A stretch of DNA of 64,000 bases from Hoeflea prorocentri (GCF_027944115.1 NZ_JAPJZI010000001.1:2604001-2668000); one strand, 5' to 3'; shown: positions 36,918 through 45,817, counted from the first letter of the stretch. The notes: generated by a model from the sequence alone, not told the origin. Numbers and translations: made by a program.

Positions 36918-38186
36918 ATGAAAAGTCTTTGGCGGGACGATGAGGCGAACGGAATTCGGAGCAAGGCGGGCCCTGATGCCGCCGACAAGGCCGTGGCCGA
37001 GAGGGTCTATACTTCGCGCCTCCTTGGCAGCGAGCCCGACCTGGTTCTCCATGGCGGCGGCAACACGTCGGTCAAGGTCGAACGACAATGGCCGGATGGA
37101 ACCAGGCGCCGGACGCTCCACGTCAAGGGCAGTGGCTGGGACCTGGCGACGATCGAGGCGCCGGGCCTTCCGGCGGTCGACCTGGCGCCACTTATTGAGG
37201 CCCGATACTCAGGCGGCATGAGTGATCCTCAGATGGTGGCGCTCCTTCGCGCAAGTCTTCTCGACGGCAATGCACCCAACCCTTCGGTCGAAACCTTGCT
37301 TCACGCCTTCATTCCCAAACGGTTCGTTGATCATACGCACTCGCTGCCGATCCTCGTTTTGGCAAACCAGCCTGACGCGGAGGCAATCTGCAATGCGCTT
37401 TTCGGCGACGAGGTGGCCTATGTGCCTTACGTGATGCCGGGATTTGATTTGTCGATCGCGGCCGCGGACATCGTCGACAAAAGCCCGGGATGCAAAGGCC
37501 TGTTCTTAAAGAACCATGGCCTTTTCACCTTTTCGGACGATGCGGAGGAAGCCTACCGGCTGACAATCGAATACACGACACGGGCCGAGGATCATCTGGC
37601 GGAACGCAGCGCCGTCCTGCCTGCGCCTATGCCGAATGCCGGAGGCGAGGATGATGATTTCACTGAAAGGCTGAAGCTGGCACTGGCCGAGGTCTTTGCG
37701 GACTTGCCGGAGTTCAAGACGGACTATCGGAACGATGTAAATATTCGCGTCTATACAAGTAGTGACGACCTGGACGATCTGTCACGCCGCGGTACGGTCA
37801 CACCAGACCATGTCATTCGCATCAAGCCGTTCCCGCTGATTTGCGAACACGATGACACCGTGGATGTGTTGAAAAGCAGAATGGAAGCCTTCGCCCGGGA
37901 CTACGAGGCTTATTTCAACCGGCATGCAGCATCGGCCGCGGAACCGAAAACCATGCTTTCCAGCGCGCCCAAAGCGGTCCTCATCAGACATGGCGGGCTT
38001 TACGGGGTCGACACGTCAGAAAAAGGCGCCGCCATTGTCGCCGATCTCATGGTGCAAACGGCACGCGCCGTCATGGCCAGCGAGCGCTATGGCCGATTCC
38101 AGCCGATTGCAGAGGACGATCTGTTCGACATGGAATACTGGACACTTGAGCAGGCCAAACTGATGAAATCGCAGAGCGCGGCCTGA
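36918..38186 (+). CDS. Class II aldolase (RhaD-like, aldolase half of the bifunctional aldolase/SDR family)
   Basis: ATG 36918 follows GGAAGGAAGG; the product has 422 residues. It shows LVLHGGGNTSVK near the N terminus, Glu in PSVETLLHAFIP, metal ligands in DHTHSLPI and His in KNHGLFTF. Near the end it has DMEYWTLEQAKL, the linker that in bifunctional rhamnulose-phosphate aldolase/lactaldehyde dehydrogenase proteins (for example B. subtilis YuxG) leads into an SDR domain. Here the protein stops 9 residues after this linker, so only the aldolase half exists. It should cleave the phosphorylated product of the LsrK-like kinase. Confidence 0.88.
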   Translation: MKSLWRDDEANGIRSKAGPDAADKAVAERVYTSRLLGSEPDLVLHGGGNTSVKVERQWPDGTRRRTLHVKGSGWDLATIEAPGLPAVDLAPLIEARYSGGMSDPQMVALLRASLLDGNAPNPSVETLLHAFIPKRFVDHTHSLPILVLANQPDAEAICNALFGDEVAYVPYVMPGFDLSIAAADIVDKSPGCKGLFLKNHGLFTFSDDAEEAYRLTIEYTTRAEDHLAERSAVLPAPMPNAGGEDDDFTERLKLALAEVFADLPEFKTDYRNDVNIRVYTSSDDLDDLSRRGTVTPDHVIRIKPFPLICEHDDTVDVLKSRMEAFARDYEAYFNRHAASAAEPKTMLSSAPKAVLIRHGGLYGVDTSEKGAAIVADLMVQTARAVMASERYGRFQPIAEDDLFDMEYWTLEQAKLMKSQSAA

Positions 38187-38265
38187 GGACAGTGTAAAGC
38201 AACAGGGCCTGTCGTACTGCAACCAGAATCAGCTATGATTCAGGTGTTGTAACGGGATCGCGCTG

Positions 38266-38949
38266 TTGGCAGAGACTATCCAGAGCACAAAAACCGGCAG
38301 ATTAACGCGGCGAGGATTTCTTCTGGGTGCCTGCGCGATGACGGCCGGTTGTATAGACCGCCAGTCGCCCGAAGGGTTTGCCATGCAGACCGCACCATCA
38401 CGTCAGCTCAACTACCCGATCGAGCCCTATGACAAGATGTATGCCGGCTTTAACGAAAGCGGTTTCTACGTTCCGGGCGTTCCCTACAAACAGCTTGATC
38501 CGGGTGATCTGCGCCAGATCGTCCACGATCCGACCCTTGACCCGGTCGGCACCGTTGTCATTGATCCCAAGCGCCATCACCTCTATCTGATCCTGGAAGA
38601 CCGCAGGGCCGTCCGCTACGGGATCGCCCTGGGCCCGGAGTTTCCAGCCGCCGGGCAAAGCTTCAAGGTCGGATCGCGCGAATCCTGGCCAGTGTTCTAT
38701 GCTGCGGGTAAAAAGAAAGCTGACGGCAAACCGGCCAAGGATCAGCCCCCCGGCCCCGGCAACCCCTATGGCGCACGGGCGCTTTATCTAACCCAAAGCG
38801 GCGGTGCGGCAGGCATCGTCATCCACGGCACGTCCAACTGGCGGGAAATTGGCAAGACGGCCTCCACCGGCAGCATCGCGATGCTCAATCAGGACATCAT
38901 CGATCTCGACCGGCGTGCAAACCCCGGGGCCGAGGTCAAACTCCTCTAA
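38266..38949 (+). CDS. L,D-transpeptidase-fold lipoprotein lacking the catalytic cysteine
   Basis: A TTG start at 38266 gives 227 residues with a Tat-like signal (LTRRGFLLGACA) and a lipobox MTAGC (Cys29). The YkuD fold is recognisable: DPKRHHLYLIL (100-110), GPGNPYGARALYL, and VIHGTSNW with His187. In place of the catalytic SSGCIRM motif the sequence reads STGSIAM, so the nucleophilic Cys is Ser203 and the oxyanion Arg is Ala205. It is therefore probably inactive as a peptidoglycan cross-linker and may bind peptidoglycan or act as a scaffold. It is single, and its end overlaps the convergent DUF853 gene by 4 bases. Confidence 0.85.
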   Translation: MAETIQSTKTGRLTRRGFLLGACAMTAGCIDRQSPEGFAMQTAPSRQLNYPIEPYDKMYAGFNESGFYVPGVPYKQLDPGDLRQIVHDPTLDPVGTVVIDPKRHHLYLILEDRRAVRYGIALGPEFPAAGQSFKVGSRESWPVFYAAGKKKADGKPAKDQPPGPGNPYGARALYLTQSGGAAGIVIHGTSNWREIGKTASTGSIAMLNQDIIDLDRRANPGAEVKLL

Positions 38950-40547
38950 AGCCCTTTCTTGAGACTTCCCAAAATGCCGCGCACCAGGGCCCGTCCAAGT
39001 TGAGTGGCAACAGTTCGCGCAGCCGATTTCATCGCCGCTTCGGCAACGGTTTGGCGGCGTGAGCTTCTTCGCCGACGGGTCGGCTTGCGGCGGCGCGATG
39101 AGCGTTTGCGTCCGCGATCATCGTAATCATCGTCGTCATCATCATCATCGCCAAAGCCGGGCAAGGTCCAGCGGCGGCTTTCCTGCAACTCTTCCTCGTC
39201 GTCCTCTTCCTTGCGGCGCTGTTCCTCTTCCGCTTTGGCCGCATCGTCGGCGCGCTTTTTGAGGATTTCGAAAGCTGAATCGCGGTCCAGGTCCTCATCA
39301 TAAAGGCCGGCCACCGGGCTGTGGCTCATCGCGTCGCGACGCTCGCCATCCGTCAAAGGTCCAAGCCGTGACGATGGCGGGCGGATAAGCGTGCGCTGGA
39401 CGACGGTCGGAACACCCTTGGCCTCAAGCGTCGAGACCAGCGCCTCGCCGACGCCGAGCTGGGTGATCGCCTCGAAACAATCGAATTCAGGATTGGGCCG
39501 GAAGGTCTCGGCCGCCGTCTTGACTGCTTTTTGCTCACGCGGCGTATAGGCGCGCAGCGCATGCTGGATACGGTTGCCAAGCTGCGAAAGCACGGTTTCC
39601 GGCACATCCAGCGGATTTTGTGTCACGAAGTATACGCCCACGCCCTTAGACCGGATCAGCCGCACAACCTGTTCGACGCGTTCGATGAGGATTTTCGGCG
39701 CTTCATCGAAAAGCAGATGCGCCTCATCGAAGAAGAACACCAAGCGCGGCTTGTCGGGATCGCCCACTTCGGGCAGCTCTTCGAACAGCTCCGAAAGAAG
39801 CCACAAGAGGAATGTGCCGTAGAGGCGCGGGTTCATCATCAGCTTGTCGGCAGCCAGAACGCTGATCGCACCGCGGCCGTCCGGCGTCGTGCGCATCATG
39901 TCGCTGATCTTGAGCGCGGGCTCGCCGAAGAACTGCTCGGCGCCTTGCTGCTCAAGCACCAGAAGGTCACGCTGGATCGCGCCGATCGACTGTTTCGAGA
40001 TGTTTCCGTATATCCCGGTCAGTTCCTTGCTGTGCTCGGACATGTATTTGAGCATGGCCTGCAGATCCTTCATATCAAGGAGTGCAAGGCCGTTTTCATC
40101 GGCGATCTTGAAGGCGATGTTGAGCACGCCTTCCTGGGCATCCGTCATATCCATCAGGCGGGCAAGCAGCAGCGGTCCCATCTCTGTGAGCGTCGTGCGG
40201 ACACGGTGCCCTCTCTCGCCGAACAGATCCCAGAAAATGACCGGGAACTCCTGAAACTCGTAAGGGTCCAGGCCGATCGTTTTGGCGCGCTTTTCAAGGA
40301 AATCCTTGTATTCGCCAATGGCCGCAATACCGGACAGGTCACCTTTCACATCGGCGCAGAAGACCGGCACGCCGGCATTTGAAAAAGCTTCCGCCAAAAT
40401 CTGTAGCGTCACCGTCTTGCCCGTGCCGGTCGCGCCGGTGATCAGGCCGTGTCTGTTGGCATAGCCCAGATCGAGATATTCGCCCTGGTTTATGGAATCG
40501 TCCGGCTTGCGGCTGGTTCCCAGATAGAGTTTGCCGTCCTGAAGCAT
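38946..40547 (-). CDS. HerA-like ATPase, DUF853 family
   Basis: The likely start is ATG 40547 (MLQDGKLYLG, with AGGT upstream); an in-frame ATG at 40580 adds 11 residues without a ribosome-binding site. The 533-residue product has Walker A GATGTGKT (38-45), Walker B LVFFFDEAHLLF and an arginine-finger region typical of HerA/FtsK-related DUF853 ATPases. The tail is unusual: a Lys/Glu-rich stretch, eight consecutive Asp, then an Arg/Lys/Ser-rich stretch and a short hydrophobic end. DUF853 proteins are common in proteobacteria, but their role, perhaps in DNA or membrane processes, is not established. The gene stands alone. Confidence 0.9.
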   Translation of the reverse strand: MLQDGKLYLGTSRKPDDSINQGEYLDLGYANRHGLITGATGTGKTVTLQILAEAFSNAGVPVFCADVKGDLSGIAAIGEYKDFLEKRAKTIGLDPYEFQEFPVIFWDLFGERGHRVRTTLTEMGPLLLARLMDMTDAQEGVLNIAFKIADENGLALLDMKDLQAMLKYMSEHSKELTGIYGNISKQSIGAIQRDLLVLEQQGAEQFFGEPALKISDMMRTTPDGRGAISVLAADKLMMNPRLYGTFLLWLLSELFEELPEVGDPDKPRLVFFFDEAHLLFDEAPKILIERVEQVVRLIRSKGVGVYFVTQNPLDVPETVLSQLGNRIQHALRAYTPREQKAVKTAAETFRPNPEFDCFEAITQLGVGEALVSTLEAKGVPTVVQRTLIRPPSSRLGPLTDGERRDAMSHSPVAGLYDEDLDRDSAFEILKKRADDAAKAEEEQRRKEEDDEEELQESRRWTLPGFGDDDDDDDDYDDRGRKRSSRRRKPTRRRRSSRRQTVAEAAMKSAARTVATQLGRALVRGILGSLKKGL

Positions 40548-40725
40548 TGGTGACCTGTTTTTTAGATTTCGACCCGTCATTTATAGGCACGCCATGGCTG
40601 ACGGACAATTGCCCATATGGTGTGATAACCTATTATTTCGGCGGATATACAGGCCTGGCCCGCAATAGCCGCAGTATTGCCATCACTATAAACCGTGGTG
40701 AGGCTGAAGCACGGAGGGAAGCGAT

Positions 40726-41097
40726 ATGGAAAAGGTGCTTGGAATAGGTGGCGTGTTTTTCCGTGCGAGAGATCCTGCTTCCCTGGCACGCTGGTACGAG
40801 GAACACCTCGGAATAAACCCGGTCCCCGACAGCTATGAGGCCGAATGCTGGAGCCAAGAGAGCGGCACCACAGTTTTTGCGCCATTCGACAAGGATACGG
40901 AGTATTTCGGGCGCAACGAACAGCAATGGATGATCAATTTCCGGGTCCGTGATCTTGATGCCATGGTCTCACAGCTCGAGGCTGCCGGCATCTCCGTCGA
41001 GATCAATGCCGAAATATTCCCGAATGGCCGGTTTGCACGCATACACGACCCGGAAGGCAACCCAATTGAGCTTTGGGAACCTGCGGCGCCGAGTTAG
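40726..41097 (+). CDS. VOC-superfamily (glyoxalase-like) protein
   Basis: The 123-residue single-domain protein has the paired beta-alpha-beta-beta-beta pattern of the vicinal-oxygen-chelate superfamily. It begins VLGIGGVFFRARDPASLARWYEEHLG and ends ARIHDPEGNPIELWEP, with the final Glu as a probable metal ligand. ATG 40726 has GGAGGGAAG upstream. Members include glyoxalases, dioxygenases and resistance proteins; the specific role is unknown. It is not close enough to neighbours to suggest an operon. Confidence 0.85.
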   Translation: MEKVLGIGGVFFRARDPASLARWYEEHLGINPVPDSYEAECWSQESGTTVFAPFDKDTEYFGRNEQQWMINFRVRDLDAMVSQLEAAGISVEINAEIFPNGRFARIHDPEGNPIELWEPAAPS

Positions 41098-41214
41098 CCG
41101 GACACTGAAGTTCTAAACCGCGGTGGCTCGGCCCCGTCAAACTGTCCATGTTCTGTTTACCCCTCCCGGTTACGCTGAGAGCGAATACAAGCACCTGCAG
41201 GACATGATGGTGTC

Positions 41215-42588
41215 ATGACAAAAACGACACGCCGCTCATTGCTGATTGGCGCCGGCTCCGCCCTGACGGGCGTCGTGATGCCGGCCGCCGCCCGGGCCCA
41301 GGACATGCGCCTTGCGGATTTGCGCGGCTCTCTGGATGCGGTTGACCTCGGCATGCGGCCTGGCGCGGGCGACGATCAAAGCCGTGCACTCAGCGATATC
41401 CTCGACCGCGCTTCGACGGAGCGCAAGCCTGTGTTCCTTCCGCCGGGCGCATACGCGGTCTCCAACCTGAACCTTCCTGAGTTCGTGCACCTGTCGGGCG
41501 TGCCCGGCGCGACCCGGCTTGTTTACGGCGGCGCCGGTCATCTCATGATGGCGGACAATGCACAGAGTATCCGGCTAAGCGGCATGACCATCGACGGAGC
41601 CAATCGCTGGCTCGACGATTACGCGCAGGCCACCATACAGATAAGCCGGACCGGCAGTGTCGTTATTGAAGACTGTGATATTGCCGGCAGTCGAAAACAT
41701 GCCCTCATGTTCGAGGCCTGTGGCGGATCGGTGATGAACTCTCGCATCTCGGGCGCCGCCCTTGCCGCCATCTACAGCGTCGAAGGCCTCGGGCTGCGCA
41801 TTGCCGATAACGACATTCTGGACTGTGCCAATGGCGGTATCCTGATCCACCGCTGGACGCCCGGCTATGACGGCAGCCTGGTGACAGGAAACCGTATTGC
41901 CCGCATTGCCTCCCAGGCCGGTGGCACGGGGCAGAATGGCAATGGCATCAATGTCTATCGGGCAGACAATGTGCTGATCGCCAACAACACACTCACGGGC
42001 TGCGCTTTCTCTGCGATCCGCTCAAACAGCGGGACCGATATCCAGATTGTCGGCAACCAGTGCCACGACAGCGGCGAAACGGCGATCTACTCGGAGTTTT
42101 CGTTTCAAGGCGCAGTCATTGCCAACAATCTTGTCGACGGGGCGGCCAACGGCATATCGGTCGCCAACTTCAACGAAGGCGGCAGGCTGGCGACGATCAA
42201 CGGCAATGTGATCCGCAACCTGTCGACCGAAGGCCCCTATGTGCCCGACGGGTTCGGGTTTGGCTGGGGTATCGGCGTGGAAGCCGATACCGCGGTCACC
42301 GGCAATGTTATCGACGAAGCGCCGCGCGCCGGCATCCTGATGGGCTGGGGGCCCTATCTTCGCGGGGTCGCCGCAACGGGGAATGTTGTTCGAAACAGCG
42401 CGCTCGGCGTTGCCGTCTCGGTCGTAGACGGCGTTCAGGGAATCCTGATCAATAACAATATCTTTCAAAACACACTGCGCGGAGCAGTTGTCGGGCATCG
42501 CTGGAGCGAGCGGGTAACCGGTGACCTCACGCAAGAGGGTGCCGACGCGTTCGACGAGTTGACGGTCAGCGGCAATACGGTGGTATAG
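41215..42588 (+). CDS. Tat-exported right-handed beta-helix protein (TIGR03808 type)
   Basis: The 457-residue protein starts with a Tat signal (TKTTRRSLLIGAGSAL, AARAQD near 25-30). The rest is a series of parallel beta-helix turns with repeated Asn-rich N-x-I/L segments (for example IADNDILDCANGG, IANNTLTGCAFSA, INNNIFQNTLRGA). This matches the alphaproteobacterial family of Tat-translocated repeat proteins (TIGR03808). Beta-helix proteins of this kind are often polysaccharide lyases or epimerases, but no catalytic residues can be assigned here. No operon partner is seen. Confidence 0.82.
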   Translation: MTKTTRRSLLIGAGSALTGVVMPAAARAQDMRLADLRGSLDAVDLGMRPGAGDDQSRALSDILDRASTERKPVFLPPGAYAVSNLNLPEFVHLSGVPGATRLVYGGAGHLMMADNAQSIRLSGMTIDGANRWLDDYAQATIQISRTGSVVIEDCDIAGSRKHALMFEACGGSVMNSRISGAALAAIYSVEGLGLRIADNDILDCANGGILIHRWTPGYDGSLVTGNRIARIASQAGGTGQNGNGINVYRADNVLIANNTLTGCAFSAIRSNSGTDIQIVGNQCHDSGETAIYSEFSFQGAVIANNLVDGAANGISVANFNEGGRLATINGNVIRNLSTEGPYVPDGFGFGWGIGVEADTAVTGNVIDEAPRAGILMGWGPYLRGVAATGNVVRNSALGVAVSVVDGVQGILINNNIFQNTLRGAVVGHRWSERVTGDLTQEGADAFDELTVSGNTVV

Positions 42589-42695
42589 GCCGCGCAGTAG
42601 CCGCGATCCGGCGATTTCTGGCGAAATACGAGATTAGAGAACAATCTCAACCTATTTAAAACTATACACTTTCACGCCGCAATAACGGCTGCACA

Positions 42696-43700
42696 TCACG
42701 ACAACGCATTTGTCACAGCAATCGTACCGACTTCGATACGGTTCCAGTTCTTCAGCGTGCGGTTAGCCTGCACAAGGAGTTTTTCGCGCACCATATCGTC
42801 GGTATCGAGAAACCGTGCCACCAGCGCCGTTACAACGGCGTCGACAGCACGCTTGGCTCCGTCATCGCATTTGACCGCGATTGATATGCCTTCTTGCGGA
42901 AGGACAGCGCAAAAGACGCCCTCGGCCCCGGTTTTGGCGAAGATTCGGCCCGGCAGCGTTTCCATGAGACGTGTGCAGGTGCGTTTGCTTCCGGCGACAT
43001 AGTAGGGCCGCGCCATACAGGCATCGATCAGCCGGCGTGCCGCCCTGGCGCGGACAGGGCCGAGGCCTTGCCCTGCATTCATCTTGGCAAATCCCGCGGC
43101 AAGCGAGGTCAGGGGCACCGCATAGGTTGGTATCGAGCAGCCATCCGTTCCGCAATTGTCGACACCAAAATGATCGCTGGTCAGATCGGCCAGAATTTCC
43201 CGGATCATGATCTGAATCGGGTGGTCGTAGTTGACGTAGCCTGTTGGATCGACACCGAGATGGCAGGCGGCGCACACGAAACCGGCATGCTTTCCCGAGC
43301 AATTATTATGCAGCTGGCTGGGCTCGGAGCCGGACCTGGCAAGATCAATCATCGCGTCCTGGCTCATCGGCCAATGACAGCCGCATTCAAGCGCACTCTT
43401 GTCCTTACCGGTGGCCTTGAGCATATCGGCCGCAAGTGCCGCATGCCTGGGCTCACCGGAGTGGGAGGCGCATGCGAGCGCGAGTTCCCGATCGCCAAAT
43501 CCGAGCGCATCGGCAGCGCCGCTTTCAACAAGCGCCAGTGCCTGCATCGCTTTGACCGCAGAGCGTGGAAACACAGGCTGATCGACGTTCCCGACAGAAA
43601 AGAGCGTTTTTCCATCCGCATCGACGGCAAGGGCTGAACCCCTGTGCCGGCTTTCGACACGCCCTCCCCTGGTGATTTCAACAACAACGGGATTGGTCAT
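42696..43700 (-). CDS. Class 3 L-asparaginase (Rhizobium etli ReAV type)
   Basis: ATG 43700 is chosen because GAGG lies 7 nt upstream; a TTG one codon earlier is less likely. The 334-residue protein has all signature residues of the zinc-containing ReAV enzyme: Ser47 and Lys50 (RSAVKAMQ), Ser79 (CASHSGEP), Cys134 and Lys137 (NNCSGKHAG) and Cys188 (GTDGCSIP), each one below ReAV numbering. It hydrolyses L-asparagine to aspartate and ammonia in the cytoplasm. This family is unrelated to EcAI/EcAII asparaginases. The gene stands alone, divergent from a secreted-protein gene. Confidence 0.92.
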   Translation of the reverse strand: MTNPVVVEITRGGRVESRHRGSALAVDADGKTLFSVGNVDQPVFPRSAVKAMQALALVESGAADALGFGDRELALACASHSGEPRHAALAADMLKATGKDKSALECGCHWPMSQDAMIDLARSGSEPSQLHNNCSGKHAGFVCAACHLGVDPTGYVNYDHPIQIMIREILADLTSDHFGVDNCGTDGCSIPTYAVPLTSLAAGFAKMNAGQGLGPVRARAARRLIDACMARPYYVAGSKRTCTRLMETLPGRIFAKTGAEGVFCAVLPQEGISIAVKCDDGAKRAVDAVVTALVARFLDTDDMVREKLLVQANRTLKNWNRIEVGTIAVTNALS

Positions 43701-43930
43701 CAATTCGCCTCAAACTCTCATTCCATTTCCAATAGCGGGTGTTGTCTTTGCTGACAATCGCGGCTGGATGGGGGTTGTGAAACGGCTTTGGTGCCTGAAC
43801 CAACGGTTTGTGCGAATGACCGGCCCTTTGGCATGGGAATCGCGTCCGGTGGATGTCTCAAGGCATCGGTAGACAACAGGCCGCGATTGAAGTGTAGTGG
43901 CAATTGCCAGTCCAACCCGGAGGAAAACGC

Positions 43931-44704
43931 ATGTCCAGACTGATCGCCCTCTTTGGCGCTGCGGTGCTTTTTTTGAGCCCCGGCCTCGCGGCCGCGCAGC
44001 AAGCCGGCCAACCGGTCCCAGCCGCACCCACCATATCCTATGAGTATGTCCAGCAGGCAAGTTCCATGACGTTCGACGGCACGACGCTGACGCTTCGGGG
44101 CGTTGCACCGTCCACGATCTTCTTCAGCGACCGGCCCTATCGTACAGCCGGGCAGGTCTCGACTGGCCAGTTTGCCGAGCTCTGGAAGGCGCCCGGCGGG
44201 GCGTTTTCAGTCACGCCGCCCAATGCAGCCGTCTCGGTGCTCGGCAATGTCTCGGATGCGCCGGCCATCGTTGAGTTGACCAGCGCGGACATGGACGGTG
44301 TAGAACTCAAATACGGTGTGAAGATCATTTCGGGCAAACTGCCTGAGTCGGCTGACAATGTTGCCCTGTTTGTCGACCACGGCCCAAGGCCCTCCTCGGA
44401 ACGCAATGTCGGCTATTACCCCTATCATCCGGTACCCGGACCCTATTGCTATCACGCACCCCAGGCGCCGGAATGCCATTATCATCCCTACCACCCTTAT
44501 CACCCCTACTATCCGCCCTATCCCTATCACCCCTACTACTATCCGGGTGCAGCATTCGCGGCCGGAGCAGCGGTGGGCGCGGCAGCAGCAAACGCCAACC
44601 AACCGCAAACCTATATCTACCCGATCCCGGCAGGCCCCATCCCGGCGCACTGCTATATCAACAGCGCGCACACGCGGATGATCTGTTCGGTTCCGATCAA
44701 CTAA
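43931..44704 (+). CDS. Secreted protein with Tyr/His/Pro-rich segment
   Basis: ATG 43931 follows GGAGGAAAA. The 257-residue product has a signal peptide (LIALFGAAVLFLSPGLAAA, cleavage near 22) and a beta-rich region (about 35-150). Residues about 161-205 are built from YHPY, PYHP and YYP units, with His at regular spacing and Cys173 and Cys182. A Gly/Ala-rich hydrophobic stretch (206-222) and a C-terminal Cys pair (241, 252) follow. The His/Tyr/Pro tract could bind a metal or the cell wall, but I do not recognise the family. A strong terminator follows. Confidence 0.8.
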   Translation: MSRLIALFGAAVLFLSPGLAAAQQAGQPVPAAPTISYEYVQQASSMTFDGTTLTLRGVAPSTIFFSDRPYRTAGQVSTGQFAELWKAPGGAFSVTPPNAAVSVLGNVSDAPAIVELTSADMDGVELKYGVKIISGKLPESADNVALFVDHGPRPSSERNVGYYPYHPVPGPYCYHAPQAPECHYHPYHPYHPYYPPYPYHPYYYPGAAFAAGAAVGAAAANANQPQTYIYPIPAGPIPAHCYINSAHTRMICSVPIN

Positions 44705-44726
44705 GACGCTGTTTGTCAGTCAATGA

Positions 44727-44750
44727 GGGCCCGCCTGGCGGGCCCTTTTC
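44727..44750 (+). terminator. Rho-independent terminator between convergent genes
   Basis: GGGCCCG (44727-44733) and CGGGCCC (44739-44745) form a strong stem around CCTGG, extendable by two base pairs, followed by TTTTCATTT. It terminates the secreted-protein gene and lies 4 bp from the stop codon of galE, so it probably also limits transcription from the other side. Confidence 0.85.
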
Positions 44751-45741
44751 ATTTGCGGTTGCGGCGCTCCAGCGCGGCTTCCCAGCTGAGGGCATTGCCG
44801 ACGATCTTTTCCAGATCGTCATATTGCGGCGTCCAGCCCAACCGATCCTTGATGAGATCGGAATTGGCAACAATACTCACTGCATCACCCGGACGCCGTT
44901 CCGCCAGTTTGACCTCGAAATCGCTGCCGCTGACCTGTTTGACCATATCGATCACCTCCAGGACAGAGCGGCCACGGCCATAACCGCAATTGGCCACCAG
45001 GTTTTCCTCAGATGATCGCAGGTGTTGAAGCGCCAGATAATGCGCCTCAACGAGATCAGTGACATGAATATAGTCGCGGATGCAGGTGCCGTCCGGCGTC
45101 CCGTAGTCAGTGCCGAAAACCTCCATGAAGGGCCTTTTGTTCAGCGCCGCCTGGGTCGCCACCTTGATCAGGTGCGTGGCGTTTGGTGTGGACTGGCCGG
45201 TCCTGCCGTTCGGATCGGCGCCTGCCACGTTGAAATAGCGCAGGCACGCATAGCGCAGCGGATGGGCCGCAGCCGCATCGCGCAGCATGATTTCGGTCAT
45301 CAGCTTGGAGGTGCCATAGGGCGATTCCGGGCTGGCGGGCGCGCTTTCGGCGACCGGAGCCATGCCATCCGGTGTTCCGTAGACCGCGGCGGTCGATGAG
45401 AAGATAAAGTGCGACACGCCGGCCTTGACGCAAGCCTCCATCAGGGCGCGCGATTTGACCGTGTTGTTGAGATAATAGCCCAGCGGGTCTGTTACCGACT
45501 CGGGCACAACGATCGAACCGGCAAAATGAAAGACGGACTGGATATCGTGACGCTTCAGCAGCGGGCCGATGAAGTCCGGATCGCCAATATCGCCGATGTT
45601 GAGATTGGCTTCGGGCGGCACCGCCCAGTCGAACCCGGTCGACAGGCGATCGGCCACGACGACCTCTTCCCCGGCATCCAGCAACCGCCAGACCATGTGG
45701 CTGCCGATATAGCCGGCTCCGCCGGTTACGAGAACAGTCAT
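44749..45741 (-). CDS. galE: UDP-glucose 4-epimerase
   Basis: The 330-residue extended SDR has the NAD motif TGGAGYIG (6-13), SSTAAVYG and the catalytic YGTSK (Tyr and Lys), as in GalE. The C-terminal half has the substrate residues of the epimerase (GTDYGTPDGTCIRDYIHV, AERRPGDA). It interconverts UDP-glucose and UDP-galactose for exopolysaccharide or lipopolysaccharide synthesis. The gene is single, with no glycosyltransferase nearby, and ends at the shared terminator region. Confidence 0.93.
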   Translation of the reverse strand: MTVLVTGGAGYIGSHMVWRLLDAGEEVVVADRLSTGFDWAVPPEANLNIGDIGDPDFIGPLLKRHDIQSVFHFAGSIVVPESVTDPLGYYLNNTVKSRALMEACVKAGVSHFIFSSTAAVYGTPDGMAPVAESAPASPESPYGTSKLMTEIMLRDAAAAHPLRYACLRYFNVAGADPNGRTGQSTPNATHLIKVATQAALNKRPFMEVFGTDYGTPDGTCIRDYIHVTDLVEAHYLALQHLRSSEENLVANCGYGRGRSVLEVIDMVKQVSGSDFEVKLAERRPGDAVSIVANSDLIKDRLGWTPQYDDLEKIVGNALSWEAALERRNRK

Positions 45742-45817
45742 CCTATCTCTCCGCTGTCATACCCCGAATCAACGCGCCTTGGTTAGCACAGGGGGTCTGC
45801 AGCGGCGAGAGACTTCT

